From NCBI GenBank assembly GCA_963556145.1, contig OY744462.1, positions 4,464,001-4,528,000 of the forward strand: a DNA stretch of 64,000 bases. Reading direction: 5' to 3'. The stretch comes from Hygrocybe punicea (taxonomy: Eukaryota > Basidiomycota > Agaricomycetes > Agaricales > Hygrophoraceae). Every line of letters begins with the position of its first letter. The stretch's first letter is position 1. Shown piece after piece: positions 22,584 to 33,679 of this stretch. The notes below the pieces were generated by a model. That model ran no database searches. It saw only the letters and a program-made list of their open reading frames with translations, and was not told the DNA's origin. Made by a program: the position numbers and the translations under genes.

Positions 22584-23405
22584 GATATGCAGCGCACATC
22601 CCGAAGCACAGAAACCCTCTATTGGACCTATTCTAGTCTCGACGTGCTGTGATTTATTGCGAAACATCCCGATTTATATGTATCTCCATTGCGATGCGAC
22701 TGCGATATGCACGCGATACGGGCGATAATTTGACATTATGGCGATTTTCTTCGGAGCTCTTCGGCCCCCTTCGGAAACATATTTCGAGCCTCTCCGACAT
22801 CACCCACGCTCATACCATTCACCCTATTCCATTCCGATTCCGTTCCGGTTCCAGGGAAGTCTTTATGCAACATGTTTCACTTATTTCAAACAGTATAGAT
22901 CCTATCCTCTAGATATTTTGGAAATTGCTTCGCATGGTGCTATACCCTTCATTTCAGTTCCATTTCATCCCTATTGCACCATAGTTCCATCGTGCACCGT
23001 CTATTTGTCTTGCCTTCTTCACCCTGTATTGTCCTAACAACCAACTTCGCATAAATACCCCCTATAGTTTACATACTAGAGAGACGTCTTGTATACCCCC
23101 GATTCCAGTCTATCATATCACCTCTTTACTGCGCTGTCCATGTGATAGCTCCGCGCTGCTCTATTAAAACTTTGCGTTCCTTCCACGAAGTGCTACGTAT
23201 ATGCCGAAAACATCGCCGACTGTTTCGCACACGCCGTGCACATCACACACATCGCACACATCAGAAACATCATCGCCACTATCCAGAGCACCTCTGAGTA
23301 TTTTTACTAACCTTTTGGATTGAGATTGAACCCCTCAGAATTCATACAGCACTGTGGTAGAGTTGGTATTTGATTCCGTTCACATTACCACAGTGCACCC
23401 TTTCA
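22584..23405 (-). mobile_element. Solo LTR, family K, TSD ACGT, inserted between gag-protease and pol
   Basis: Reverse-complement copy of 17703-18525 (822 bp), bounded on the plus strand by TGATATGCAGC and CACCCTTTCA, with ACGT duplicated at 22580-22583 and 23406-23409. The interrupted reading frame continues across the insertion (LTDVQNQIR then TTNTLPSSCS) when the LTR and one ACGT are taken out. Confidence 0.88.
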
Positions 23406-23409
23406 ACGT

Positions 23410-25567
23410 ATCTGATTTTGTACATCGGTCAACAATGAAATGTACTGGGCGGCAGTCTGAGGCTGAGACGAAGAGAAATCTAAATCGATAGAAAAACATA
23501 AGTCCTCTTCTAGGGGAAACGGCAAAAGGGAAGCATAGTTCGTGGTATAGGTGTGGTCGCTTTCGAGTGGCGGCTTCTCATCTCCCGGTGCGTCCTTCCC
23601 GAGAGATATCTCCGGGTCCTCGACTTCTAAAAATCTGGCTTTCTGGTGTCGGACCGCTCTCGTCGGTTCTTTTGGTTGTGCTCGATGGTGGGCAAGGTGA
23701 CGATGGCGCTGGTGTTTGGATCCGTGATCGTGACTTGTTGCTCTCCATTTTTATAATCCTTCATAAGGGCCTCGGAAAGCGTGAAGAACAGACGGCCGAT
23801 GAGGATCTCGTAGGGGGCATCGTCGACGACTTGGACTTGGAGGAAAAGATCGACGTCGCCAAAAGTGAATTTTAGGTTGGCGATCCGGCTGAGGGTGTCG
23901 TTGTCGCTTTTATTTGCTGACTGCATCCGCATCTTCATATTTTGAAGGCCATAACCGAGTTTTTCACAGATGTCGCGTCGCATGCCGATGATCATAGAGC
24001 CGTTGTCGAGGACGCACTCGAATACGAACTTGCCGTTGATGAGCGGGTAGACCGCACGAAGAGGGACTGAGTCCCGGCCGACGACGAGCGGGACGTTTTC
24101 CTGACAATGTTGGCAGGCGCGGGTAGGGATTTCGGGTGCGTGAAAATGGAAGACCTTGACGTTGTTACTCTCGGCGGTGACCTTTTTCGAAGTAGTGAGG
24201 TCCTTCATGTGACGGCGGGCGTCGGACGACATGGCTAAAAGTTCTTGTTGCGAAATGCAGACTTGAGAATCGAGCGCACGGTCGATGACGGATTTGGCGA
24301 TACCGGGATCTTCGATGGGGGCCTGGTAGCGGTATTGGGGGTGCAACGCGGGAAGGTTCTGGGGAGTGTGCGGCATGAAGGCGGTCGGCTCAGTCGGCCG
24401 CGTGTTCGAAGGGGGGACTATGGTGATCAGCTGCTCATTGATAGGTCTGGCCGTTTTCTCGGTGGGTTTCATAGCCGGAACGGACGTGGAAGTGGCAGGT
24501 GGATTGGGATACGTCTCTCTAGACTTGCCTTTCGCTTTTGAGGGGATTTCTACACCCTCAAATCTAACCCGTTTATGAAGCTGCTGCACTTCGGCTTCCA
24601 GAACCTTAATTTGTTTGTTGTCGTCGTCGATGTCAGACGTCGTGGACTGAAAGATGTCGGCGTACTCGGTGGTGGCCTCAGGTTTGTAAGTCGGTACTTC
24701 AACGGCGGAGACAAAGTTAGTTTTGACATGAGGCGGCGGGTCGCGTTGGAACAGTTCTGTGGGGTTGCGGGCAGGGGGAGCATGGTTGCCGGGGTTCTGT
24801 GCGTGCCACACGTCGAAGCGATCCTTCATATTTTTGCTGATGATAGCCTTTGGAAGATACATTCCGTTAGGCAACACGATGCGGCCGTGCTCGTTCTTGC
24901 GGCATATTCCATCTCGAGTGTACTGCTCGCAGATGGGACAATCGCGTATACGATGAAACGGGTCATCGCAAAAGAGGCAGTTGAAATTGGTGAAACCCTG
25001 TCCCGCGGTGGTCAGCTCAGCCCTATTTGCACAAGGCTTTGGGGGGTTGTTACGTTCTGTACGAATGCGTAGGGGATGGTCTGCGGGGTGGTACAAAGCC
25101 GGGGGATGTGGGAGATGCGGGGTCGCGTTTCTGATGTTGTAGGGCCTGGGACTTGACGGACTGGGTCCACCACGGCGACGTTGTTGTGCGTGGGGGTGCT
25201 GGGGCATGTACGGTCGCGTGCGACGCGGTCTATGGGCGTAGGACACGTCGGGAGGTGGGAGCCAGACTGGGTACGCGACTTCGTTGATGGTGACGTGGCA
25301 CATTGGTGGGGTGTCCAAACCAGGGCTGGACCTGCTCGTTTGGGATGGCGAAGGCAAACGGGGGGTGTTGGGATGCAAGACGGGGATGCGGGAGGTTGAA
25401 CGGAGGTGTGTGGGGAGCCTGTGCATTGTCTGGTGGGACCGGAACGGGTTGGCGGCGGGTTTGACGAGTTTGGATATGCTTTCCCGCACAGGTACCTCTA
25501 AGACGACTAGTCGGCACATACTTTCATCCACAGACACAGATTTCTTCATGATTCTTCCCTTTCTCAA
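23410..25567 (-). pseudogene. Gypsy Gag C-terminal region and aspartic protease
   Basis: A 646-codon minus-strand frame (25567 to 23627). It starts with a Pro-rich stretch, then has a CCHC zinc knuckle (CLFCDDPFHRIRDC, about 24930) followed by GRIVLPNGMYLPKAI, a basic Ser/Pro linker, and a retropepsin-like domain: FVFECVLDNGSMIIGMRR (active-site DNGS in place of DTG/DSG) and YEILIGRLFF. The usual Gag matrix/capsid N-terminus is missing upstream; a matching one sits on the plus strand at 29485. Downstream of the stop at 23627 another open stretch (LEEDLCFSIDLDFSSSQ) leads to the K-LTR insertion point. The frame is unexpectedly intact for so disrupted an element. Confidence 0.85.
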
Positions 25568-26011
25568 CTAATTCAACGTGTTCTTCTTGAACCCGACTCG
25601 TTTTGGGTGCTTGCATGACATTTTGGACATTTTGGTTGTTTTTGGGGGCATCGAGGGCTGTAGTCGGTTGGAAAAAGAAGAGATGGAGGTGGACTATAAG
25701 GTAGAAGATAAATATATATGAAAACGAGAGACTGAGACTGAGGAAAAGTGATAACAAGAGAATGTCGGGCGCGTCGGCATGTGACGATTCCGTGACTCTA
25801 AAACTCACGAGAGGGAAGAGCTGCCATCAGAGAGGTGCGAGAAAGGTATAGATAAGCAAGTCAAGTACTGAGAACATCTTGGGGAAGCTGTGAAGCTATG
25901 AAGTGTCGATGTCGGGGCGCAGGTAGTCTTTTGCTGCCGAAAAAGGGGGTGTTGATGTCAAAAATGGCAAAAACAATATAAAAAACAGAAAGTGAGAAGA
26001 GACTTGACAAT

Positions 26012-26030
26012 CCTCGCGGTGGGCTCCAGA
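26012..26030 (-). other. Primer-binding site of the S-family Gypsy element
   Basis: Directly after the S LTR on the minus strand, separated by 2 bases, comes TGGAGCCCACCGCGAGG, starting with the TGG that pairs with a tRNA CCA end. The same 17 bases follow the L LTR at 29094. The implied tRNA 3' end is ...GTGGGCT-CCA; a U at the discriminator position is typical of tRNA-Cys, so priming by tRNA-Cys is plausible but inferred. Confidence 0.75.
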
Positions 26031-26285
26031 TGTAGAGAGGGCAGCCTTTGTAGGCGCGGAATCTCAGTGTTTTTGCGAGTCTTGTCGATGGGGTAAAAAC
26101 CCAAGAATCTCTTCTTGTTTGTAACTATGGACATAAGCCACTATATAGGTACTATATAGTATCTATAACGAGAAACAAGGGGGAGAACTGGGAGAGGTGA
26201 TTGGAAAGTGAGAAGAGTGAACTGAATGAATGTAGAATGAAGGAAAATGAGGGAATACGTGCCCAGGGAGATACCAGTCTCTACA
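26031..26285 (-). mobile_element. Gypsy LTR, family S, 5' LTR (255 bp)
   Basis: Minus-strand segment from TGTAGAGACTGG (26285) to GCCCTCTCTACA (26031), matching the plus-strand copy at 32616-32869 in reverse complement. The primer-binding site follows it, so it is a 5' LTR. The 4 bases in front of it on the minus strand are CCGC (26286-26289 on the plus strand read GCGG), equal to the CCGC that follows the other S copy. Confidence 0.9.
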
Positions 26286-28309
26286 GCGGTGTTATTGAGA
26301 GCATGTATGAGAGTGTATGATGTTGGTGTTTCATCAGCGGTGATCGGATGATGAGGGTAATCATAAGGATCAGGATACCGTCGTCGGTTGTCATCAATAA
26401 TATTTTGGACCCAGGCAATGACATCAGTGTTGGATGCGGGGTCAGAAGTGGTGGTTAAATCGGAGTGAGATGTGACATAGGGCCCCCAAATTCCAGTAGT
26501 CAGTTAGGATTTCCCCCCTCACCAATCAGTAGTCAGTCTCAGTCTGGGTTCACACAGTGTGATCCCTCATTCTATTAGTACTAGTAGTCACTCATTGTAG
26601 TAGCTAGTGCTTGTAATCCAGACCAGTGCACTCTCATTCTATCATTCTCTGAGTTCCCCTTGTCAATTAAGGAGAATTTACTCAGTTCGATCAAGTATTG
26701 TTATGGATCGCTTCTGCAGCGGGCTCCGGCAACAATCAACTTAACAGGGGATCGGCTTCCAGAGGGGAGAACAGCAGCTTTCATTGTTGCTTACAGCTAA
26801 GACAACACTGCTAAGAAGGGGGGGGTCAAGGTCTAATGTCATTGCGAGCCGTGGGGGTTGCCCAAAACAAGATGAGTCTGCCCCAAGAACCAGACTAAAC
26901 ATAAGGAAAGGAAAAGAAGAAAAAGTCCGAACCAACAACAAGAACAGTATATGTAGTGACTGGTCTTGAGGGGAGGTAAATAGAAATGCAACCATGAAGC
27001 TACAACATGTCCAACTACACCATGTGTTCCATGAGGCAGACATGAGGCATCCTCATGTCGATGTTCTCGTGATCCAACTGGAGGCCCGGGTGTCATTGAG
27101 GAATAGAGGGGGTCCGGATGACTCGGATGATTTGTCATCAGATCATGTGATGTGCAGAATTGCCTATTCGGGGTCTACACTTGCTGTAACAGGCAAGTGC
27201 ACAGTCTGGCAAGTGCATTGCACTGTCAGGTCGAAGATGGGTATCGTCCAGTGTAGGATTGGTGATGAGAGTGTCTTGAGGTAGCGGGGACATAGCAACA
27301 AGGTCGGTATAAAGGAAAACAAAGGAATGTATGGAGGGAAAACCAACTAGGATGGTGGGATAGTCGAGGTCAGACATGTGAACAGCATAAGCTGTACCGG
27401 ATGATGATGTCTGTGTTGATGATGTATCGAGGAGCAATGTCTTGTCCTGTCTGTGGAATAATGCGGTCCACCTGATGTCAGTATTCATCCAAGAAAGGGT
27501 ATTGTTGTAAACGAGTGTGGGAGATATTAGGTTATAGATGGAAAAGGTTAAATGAATGTGGGTCCAGGTTTTGAGTCATGGCACGAGTGACAAGCTGTGG
27601 GAATAAGATGTCGGGTATTGCAATGAAGCGATGTCGTGTGAACAATATGCGATAGGGGTTGGTTCACTGTTTGGGAAGTCGTATGGTCTGTGGTCGAAGT
27701 CCAAAAGAATGTGCTTCGGCGATGGTCAGATTAGAGAGAACAGTGAAATGTCTTGTGATCGGGGATTGTTCAGGGCATGCGTGCAGGTGAGGAATGTCAT
27801 TGGAAAATCAGGGAGGATGATGGTAGGCATGGAATACGAAAGTGGAAACCATATATCCAGGTATGGCAATTGTCATTTACATGGTGAGATATTGTCGAGG
27901 TGGAAGTCGGAAGTATCGATGGCAGAAGGGTTTTGGTACCGATGCCAAAGATAGATCATAACATGGTAAAAACCGATGAGGAAGGTGATGGCAACGCTGC
28001 CAATAACAATAACGGTAATGAGCTGTGTCAGGAGTACAGCCATTGTGTATCAGTTTGTCATGGGATGAAGTCAACAATATGTCAGGGCAAGGGAAAAGAC
28101 AATAGTGATGATGTCCGTTGGCAAGGAGACTATTCGGGTACAGCAAGGTAACATGGGGATGTGTCCATGGTCGGTCTGGATTGTTCTAGAAGAAAGGATG
28201 AAAGGAGAACAAGGACAAGAATAAACAATGATGTCCAAAAGAAGACAAAAGGTAAAGGGGAACAAAAAAGGAAGGTATGATAAAGTGGAATTGTCATTGT
28301 GGGTAGCGG
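26286..28309. other. Retroelement-derived spacer with a split ORF; no intact gene
   Basis: A 2-kb stretch between two outward-moved LTRs. Next to the S LTR the minus strand has an open coding-like segment (TTSDPASNTDVIAWVQNII, YTLIHALNNTA). Its frame continues exactly in the sequence after the other S LTR (QHNHRISCLLTPDLQHSC, 32870 on), so both are flanks of the S insertion. TGTTATGGATC...GGGCTCCGGCAAC at 26699-26733 resembles, in reverse complement, GTTACCGGAGCCCGC...GATCCGTAACA at 33205-33241 and may be an LTR edge of an older element. Other open frames here are fragmentary and unrecognised. Confidence 0.5.
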
Positions 28310-29091
28310 TGTAGAGGGTCCTCGACCCTCTGAGGCTGTAACATCGATATCTCGCGAATCTGCTCAAACCCGACGTCTCTAGCAATCTACGCTCGAACCC
28401 GACGCAACCCAACGCAACCCGATGCATACCAACTAGCACAGCCGCTCACGTACCTGGTCGGTCCATCTCCTAAACTCACGGACTTCAAATATCCAAGATA
28501 GATCTCATCGGACTGGGATCCCAACATCGGACTTGCCTTATTCGCGCCTAGCGTCTCCCTTATGGAGATATAGTAAAGTATATTACATCTTTTACGGTTT
28601 TTATATCTTCCACCCATTTTCCCTGTCATGGTCGCCTCGCAACCCTCTTCCTACTTCTCCATTTTTATTCTCCTTTGTTTTCTCTCATCGGCTGAGGACT
28701 CTCGTCCGAATCTAGGTACAGAAATTTGTAGTATAAAAACGGTGCCCAAGCGCCGTCTCTGAATAAGAAACCAGTTCCCCCATTTCCTCTCTCTGAGAAT
28801 TAGTCTCTCAGTAAAATCCATCGCACACATTACTCGTCGGATTCCTTGACGCTCTCCCCGTTGTCCTACCGCCTTTATCTCTACGTCCCTCGTCACCCGA
28901 CACCTGACCCGCCATACCCGACATCGTCGGCTTCGACCGGTCTCGATAGATTTCAGTAGTTTACTCAGCGGCTTCTTACCATTTATATCCTATCATCTTA
29001 CTGAAGCTTGTTAGACTATTCCTAGTCACTTCTACGCTGACACCACAGGTTAGGATCTTTATTCCGCAGCCACCAAGAACCCGCATCTACA
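28310..29091 (+). mobile_element. Gypsy LTR, family L, 5' LTR (782 bp)
   Basis: Runs from TGTAGAGGGTCCTCGACC to AACCCGCATCTACA and pairs with the minus-strand copy at 15788-16569. GCGG precedes it (28306-28309), and the 17-base primer-binding site follows at 29094. The downstream gag N-terminus shows that it is a 5' LTR. Palindromic GAGGGTCCTCGACCCTC sits at the very start. Confidence 0.9.
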
Positions 29092-29093
29092 TC

Positions 29094-29110
29094 TGGAGCC
29101 CACCGCGAGG
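29094..29110 (+). other. Primer-binding site of the L-family Gypsy element
   Basis: TGGAGCCCACCGCGAGG, two bases after the LTR, identical to the site of the S-family element at 26012-26030. LTRs of quite different length thus share the same tRNA primer, which marks the two elements as close relatives. Confidence 0.75.
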
Positions 29111-29484
29111 AATAGTCTAGCACCACCATAGCTTCCTCTTCCCGTATCCCTCCCTCTGACCGTCGTCTTCGAGATCTTCCTCAAAGAACTCTACAACAAG
29201 AACTCTCTTTAGCCGCCTTCGACCCGACAATCGACGACGACTTCTTCCAGCTAGTACCCGACCACCTCGCTCGACATAACAATCTTCCGCTCGTCTCAGG
29301 GTCAAACACCCCTTTATATCTATCATCCGACAGTCTCGAATCGGTCGATATACCGATAATTACGATAACACCCAACTCATCCGATCTCAGTTCGACACCC
29401 GCATCGCCTACATCCCCGACTTCGACCTCGTTAGAACCTCCATCCACGTCTTCACTCTCGACATCGAAAACTCCATCATCGTCA

Positions 29485-30430
29485 TTGTCCCCGTCTTCAT
29501 CTTCGCCCATGCCATCATCGTCCACGTTACCCGACCTGCCCATCATACACCCGACAACCATCCCATCTCAACCAAATTTTATTACAACAATGACTTCGAC
29601 CTCCGGATCTTCGACCGCTCCCCACGTTACCGCTCCCCATGTTACTCCACGACAAATGCCCGCTCGCGGCCATTCCACGGCCCCGACCTTCGATGGGAAC
29701 CCGCTCAATTTAAACCACTTCTTCGAAGAAGTCGAGATACTTGCTGCCGATGCCGCTCTCGACAACGCAGGACGCATCAAGCATAGTCTGCGCTACACAT
29801 CGCTTAGCGACTACGAGCTTTGGGCGAGTTTGCCCAGCGCGACCAGCGTCGATTATGCCGCATTCAAAAGGAGCGTACTCGTGCTATACCCGGGCACGGA
29901 GGACGATCATCGGTACACGATGGCGGATCTCAACCGTCTCACCCACACCCAAACCAGTTACGGCATCCGTACTCGCACCAAACTTGGCGAATACTACCGC
30001 CAGTTCATCCGGATCTCAGGGTTTCTCTTAGACAAAGGTCTGATCTCTCCCCAGGAACGAAATATCGCGTACGAGAATGGCTTCCATGCCGAGCTTAAAA
30101 AGGACATCAAAACCCGTCCGCAGTACCAAAAGCCAAACCATTTCCATAGCGACCCTTACGACTTCCAGGACTTCCACAACTGCGCCCACTTCCTGCTGGC
30201 CGGAACCGCAGCCGAACCATCCACCGTCTCTCGTCTATCGTCAACGTCGCCTGCCGCCATCCGGTACTCGACTCCAATAGAACCCGCCACCCGCTACCCG
30301 CCACCCGCTCGCTATGAACCAGTTATTCCTAAAGTGGAACCGGTCGAACCTAACGTATCCGACCTATTTCGTCTCATTTCGCAACAACTCGCCGTCCTCA
30401 CGCAAGCCCTCACCGCCCCCTGTGCACCTC
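29485..30430 (+). pseudogene. Gypsy Gag N-terminal (matrix/capsid-like) region
   Basis: Open frame from 29485; the likely true start is the ATG at 29590 (MTSTSGSSTAPHV). It carries the Gag motif of mushroom Gypsy elements: MPARGHSTAPTFDGNPLNLN, FFEEVEILAADA, YELWASLPSATSVDYAAFKR, LVLYPGTEDDHRYTMADLNR, LGEYYRQFIRISGFLL, PYDFQDFHNCAHFLLAG, and a final helix LFRLISQQLAVLTQAL. At about 30410-30440 the coding frame shifts by one into a Pro-rich repeat region. No zinc knuckle, protease or pol follows on this strand; those parts lie on the minus strand at 25.6-19.2 kb. Confidence 0.85.
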
Positions 30431-32586
30431 AAACGTCCCAAACGAATCAGTCCTGCGTGTTTACAGCGATCTGGCCGCGTTCCAGGTCACCCAGCCTCGC
30501 GACCCCGCGTATTCGACATCCCTGGCCTATACCACTTCTGTTGGATCACCCGACGCGTCGTACTGCGTCCCAGAGCCCCACAGGACCACTCCCGGGTCCG
30601 TGCAAGCCGCCCCAGCCGCGTTCGAACCCTCAATGCCGTGCCGCGTCACCCTGCCTCGCGACCCAACATATTCGACATCCCCGGCCGCTCACGCCATCAT
30701 TGGACCACCCGCCACCTCATACTGCATCCCAGCACCCGCCACTGCCCCTCGTGAGTCCGTGCGAGCAGCCTCCACCGCGTTCGAGCTCCCCACGCCATGC
30801 CACGTCACTCCACCATATGCACACGCATATTCGACATCACCGGCCTCGCCCCCCTTTGTTGGACATCCTGCCACCTCGTACAGCCTCCCAGCACCTCACG
30901 GCGTCCCTTGCGAGTTTGTACAAGCCATCCCCACCATTATTGAGTCCCCAACGCTGTGCAACGTCAATCCGCCTCATCCACCTGTCTACTCGACATCCCC
31001 GGCTGCTCACTCGTTTGTTGCACCAACCACCGTCTCGTACAACTTTCCAGGGCCCCACAGCATCCCTCGCGAGTCCATACGAGTCGCACCTGCCATTGTC
31101 GAGTCCCCAACGCCATGTCACGCAAACCCATTTGGTACCCCCATCTACTCGACGCCCCTGGCCGTGCATGCCTTTGTTAGACACCCCGCCACCTTGCACC
31201 ACATCTCAACACCACACAGCATCCCTCGTGAGTCCATACTAGCCGCCTCCGCCATGTTCGAGCCCCCAACATCATGCCATGTCACCATGCCTTGCGACCC
31301 GGCATATTTGACATCCCCAGGCCCTCATGCATTCATTGGACTACCTGCACCTACATACCACGTACCAGAGCACCACAGGTCCCATCGTGAGCCAACACAG
31401 GCCATCCCTGCCATTATCGAGTCCCCAACCGCGTCCCACGTCACCCGGCCTCGCGACCATGTTTACTCAACATCCCCAGCCCCTCATGCATCAGTTGGGC
31501 CCCCCGTAGCGTCATACCGCATCCCAGACACCCACACCGTCTTTACCAAGCGTATACAGGCTGCCCCCGCTGTTAGTGAGTCCCCAAACGCATCCCACCT
31601 CACCCCATCTTTGACACCCGCGTTCCACCATCCACGACCAACGACTACCGCGTATGCTGGCCCCCACACTCTTGTTCACGCCCCTGCACCTCTGTATCAC
31701 CCCTTCCTGTCCAAAACGAGTCCACCCCCATCCCTTTTTGTCCCGCTTGAGCTGCCACCCCACGTCGACCCCCGCTCTCAGTCCCCAATTCCCAGCCATC
31801 CTCGGCCTCGTCCACCCCCATTCAACTACCTACACCCTCGACCAACCCCACGACGCCCCTCAAGTCCATTTGTGAGCTCAAATGAAGCCCCCGACTATCC
31901 ACAACCACGAACCCATGCCCACCGGCTGCCCAAACCCATTCCCTGACCTGACACACTGGCAATCGAATCCCTCCACCCACGTCCAAGCCCCGATACTCCC
32001 ATCAATGCACCCGTCATCGTTCCCAATCCCGCACAATGACCTTGGACCCCCGCTGCCCTATGACTGCAAACCCACATCCGCTGGCCTCCCAAACCCGTTC
32101 CCCAACCCCACGCACCCACAATCAAGTCCCTATGCCTACGTCCACGTCCCCGCACCCTCGTCCACATCCCTGCACCCTCGTCCACATCCCTATGTCCACG
32201 TCCACGTCCCCACACCCTTGTCCACGTCCCCATTGTCATTCCCAGCCATCCCTACACCGCCCCCACACCTGACACCTTTGACTCTGATACCCCCTGATCA
32301 CCTTCCACAGGTTCTCACAGGTTTCTTTAGAGTAGCTTCACCCTCAGCACCCTCAACACCTGAACCTGTGTCTATCCAGTTCCTTGCTGCCAACAATGAA
32401 ACCCCGATTACCTTACATGCTATTGAGCAGACAGTGGCTAAGCTGGCCCATCGATTGGAGATGCTGGAGATTTATGTCTTGGATGACTTGAGGTTTTGTT
32501 TAGTTTTATATTTGAGTATTTTACCCTCCCACTCTCGTTCCCACCCTTTTCTCTTATTTCTTCATCATCTTCATGTTTATGACTGA
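30420..32586 (+). repeat. Coding-type tandem repeat, unit about 52 residues, in a Pro-rich Gypsy region
   Basis: From about 30480 to 31560 the plus strand encodes seven or so degenerate units spaced about 157-160 bp. Each has an FE.PTPCHVT-like start, a YSTSPA.HA core, a G.PATSYHIP stretch and a PRES(I/V) end. Recurrences of the PCHVT-type block are near 30630, 30790, 30950, 31108 and 31266. After that the repeat fades into Pro/His-rich sequence with shorter echoes (CCACGTCCCCACACCC near 32140-32230). Near 32400-32470 a short helix ETPITLHAIEQTVAKLAHRL precedes the S LTR. Retention of one open frame over several units suggests selection or recent birth. Confidence 0.7.
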
Positions 32587-32615
32587 GGGCAGTCATTATT
32601 ATAGTTCCCTGGAGA

Positions 32616-32869
32616 TGTAGAGACTGGTATCTCCCTGGGCACATTTTCCCTCATTTTCCTTCATTCTACATTCATTCAGTTCACTCTTCTCACTTTCCAA
32701 TCACCTCTCCCAGTTCTCCCCTTGTTTCTCGTTATAGATACTATATAGTACCTATATAGTGGCTTATGTCCATAGTTACAAACAAGAAGAGATTCTTGGG
32801 TTTTTACCCCATTGACAAGACTCGCAAAAACACTGAGATTCCGTGCCTACAAAGGCTGCCCTCTCTACA
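32616..32869 (+). mobile_element. Gypsy LTR, family S, 3' LTR (254 bp)
   Basis: From TGTAGAGACTGG to GCCCTCTCTACA, followed by CCGC (32870-32873). It is the counterpart of the minus-strand 5' LTR at 26031-26285. The sequence after the CCGC continues the open frame that stops at the other S copy, confirming these as the two edges of one insertion site. Confidence 0.9.
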
Positions 32870-33679
32870 CCGCGCAGCATAACCACCGGATCAGCTGTCT
32901 ATTGACACCAGACCTGCAACACAGTTGCTGGCCACCACGTTGGCACCCCGAAACATGTAGACCATGAAGCAAGCAAAGACGCCGTTCATCCCAGAGCTCA
33001 GCCTCCTTGCAGCCACACATTTTGACGAAGAAGCCTACCCTGAAGTCATTCAGTATTTAAACCCAAATGAAGTAGTCAGTATACCCTAAGTCTAGTTTAG
33101 CTACGCTTCCCCAGATCGCTACCTTGACAACCCAGACAATCTTCCCCCTTTCCTTACCCTTGTACTCACTTATATCTTTAACTCATCCTCTGTTTGGTTA
33201 CTTGTTACCGGAGCCCGCAATTAAGACCGTGATCCGTAACACCCTATTTATACTGTTGGAGAACAATGGGGGACTGAGAACAATGGGAAAGTGAGAACAA
33301 TGGGACTGAGTCATGAGAACAATGGATGGCATCAAAGAGGCTGTGAACAATGGGCTCTATCTCCATTTGCACTGTTTAGAACAATAGACTGATCAGAACA
33401 ATAGACCTCCATTGTCTTTATGTAAGCAGACTATCAATCACTCTCTGATGCATCCTATCTTATCATTATCTTATGGTCTTGTTTACATCTTATCTAATCA
33501 TTTCCCATTATCTAGCTGAGCCGCTTTTGATCAATACAAGTAAACAACATTACTGCTAGTATAGGTAAGAATGCTAGTTGGGCTTGTCTCCTTGCATGCA
33601 CAATACAGAGAAATATATAATAAATACTAATGAGTGGGAGATGTGCCTCTGTGCACCATACATAAATGGCTAGGTCTGG
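32870..33679. other. Retroelement remnants; no intact gene
   Basis: Contains the second half of the ORF split by the S element (ends ETCRP-stop near 32965), a further short open piece (FIPELSLLAATHFDEEAY), a possible LTR edge (GATCCGTAACA, 33231-33241), and at about 33257 a TGTTGGAGAACAATGG start followed by GAGAACAATGGG repeats that looks like a Copia LTR start. None is complete enough to name. Confidence 0.4.

Noticed and set aside
26741..28146. Several 80-120 codon frames on the minus strand between the S and L LTRs.
   Set aside because: They overlap one another in different registers, start and stop without intron signals I can trust, and show no known domain.
29485..31242. One 585-residue Gag protein.
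   Set aside because: After about 30430 this register becomes Pro/Ser-rich noise, while the register one base over carries the regular 52-residue repeat; a frameshift near 30410-30440 is the better reading.
15788..32869. Two independent, complete head-to-head Gypsy insertions.
   Set aside because: Each would have unlike LTRs and unlike flanking 4-mers; only the cross-pairing gives matching LTRs and duplications.
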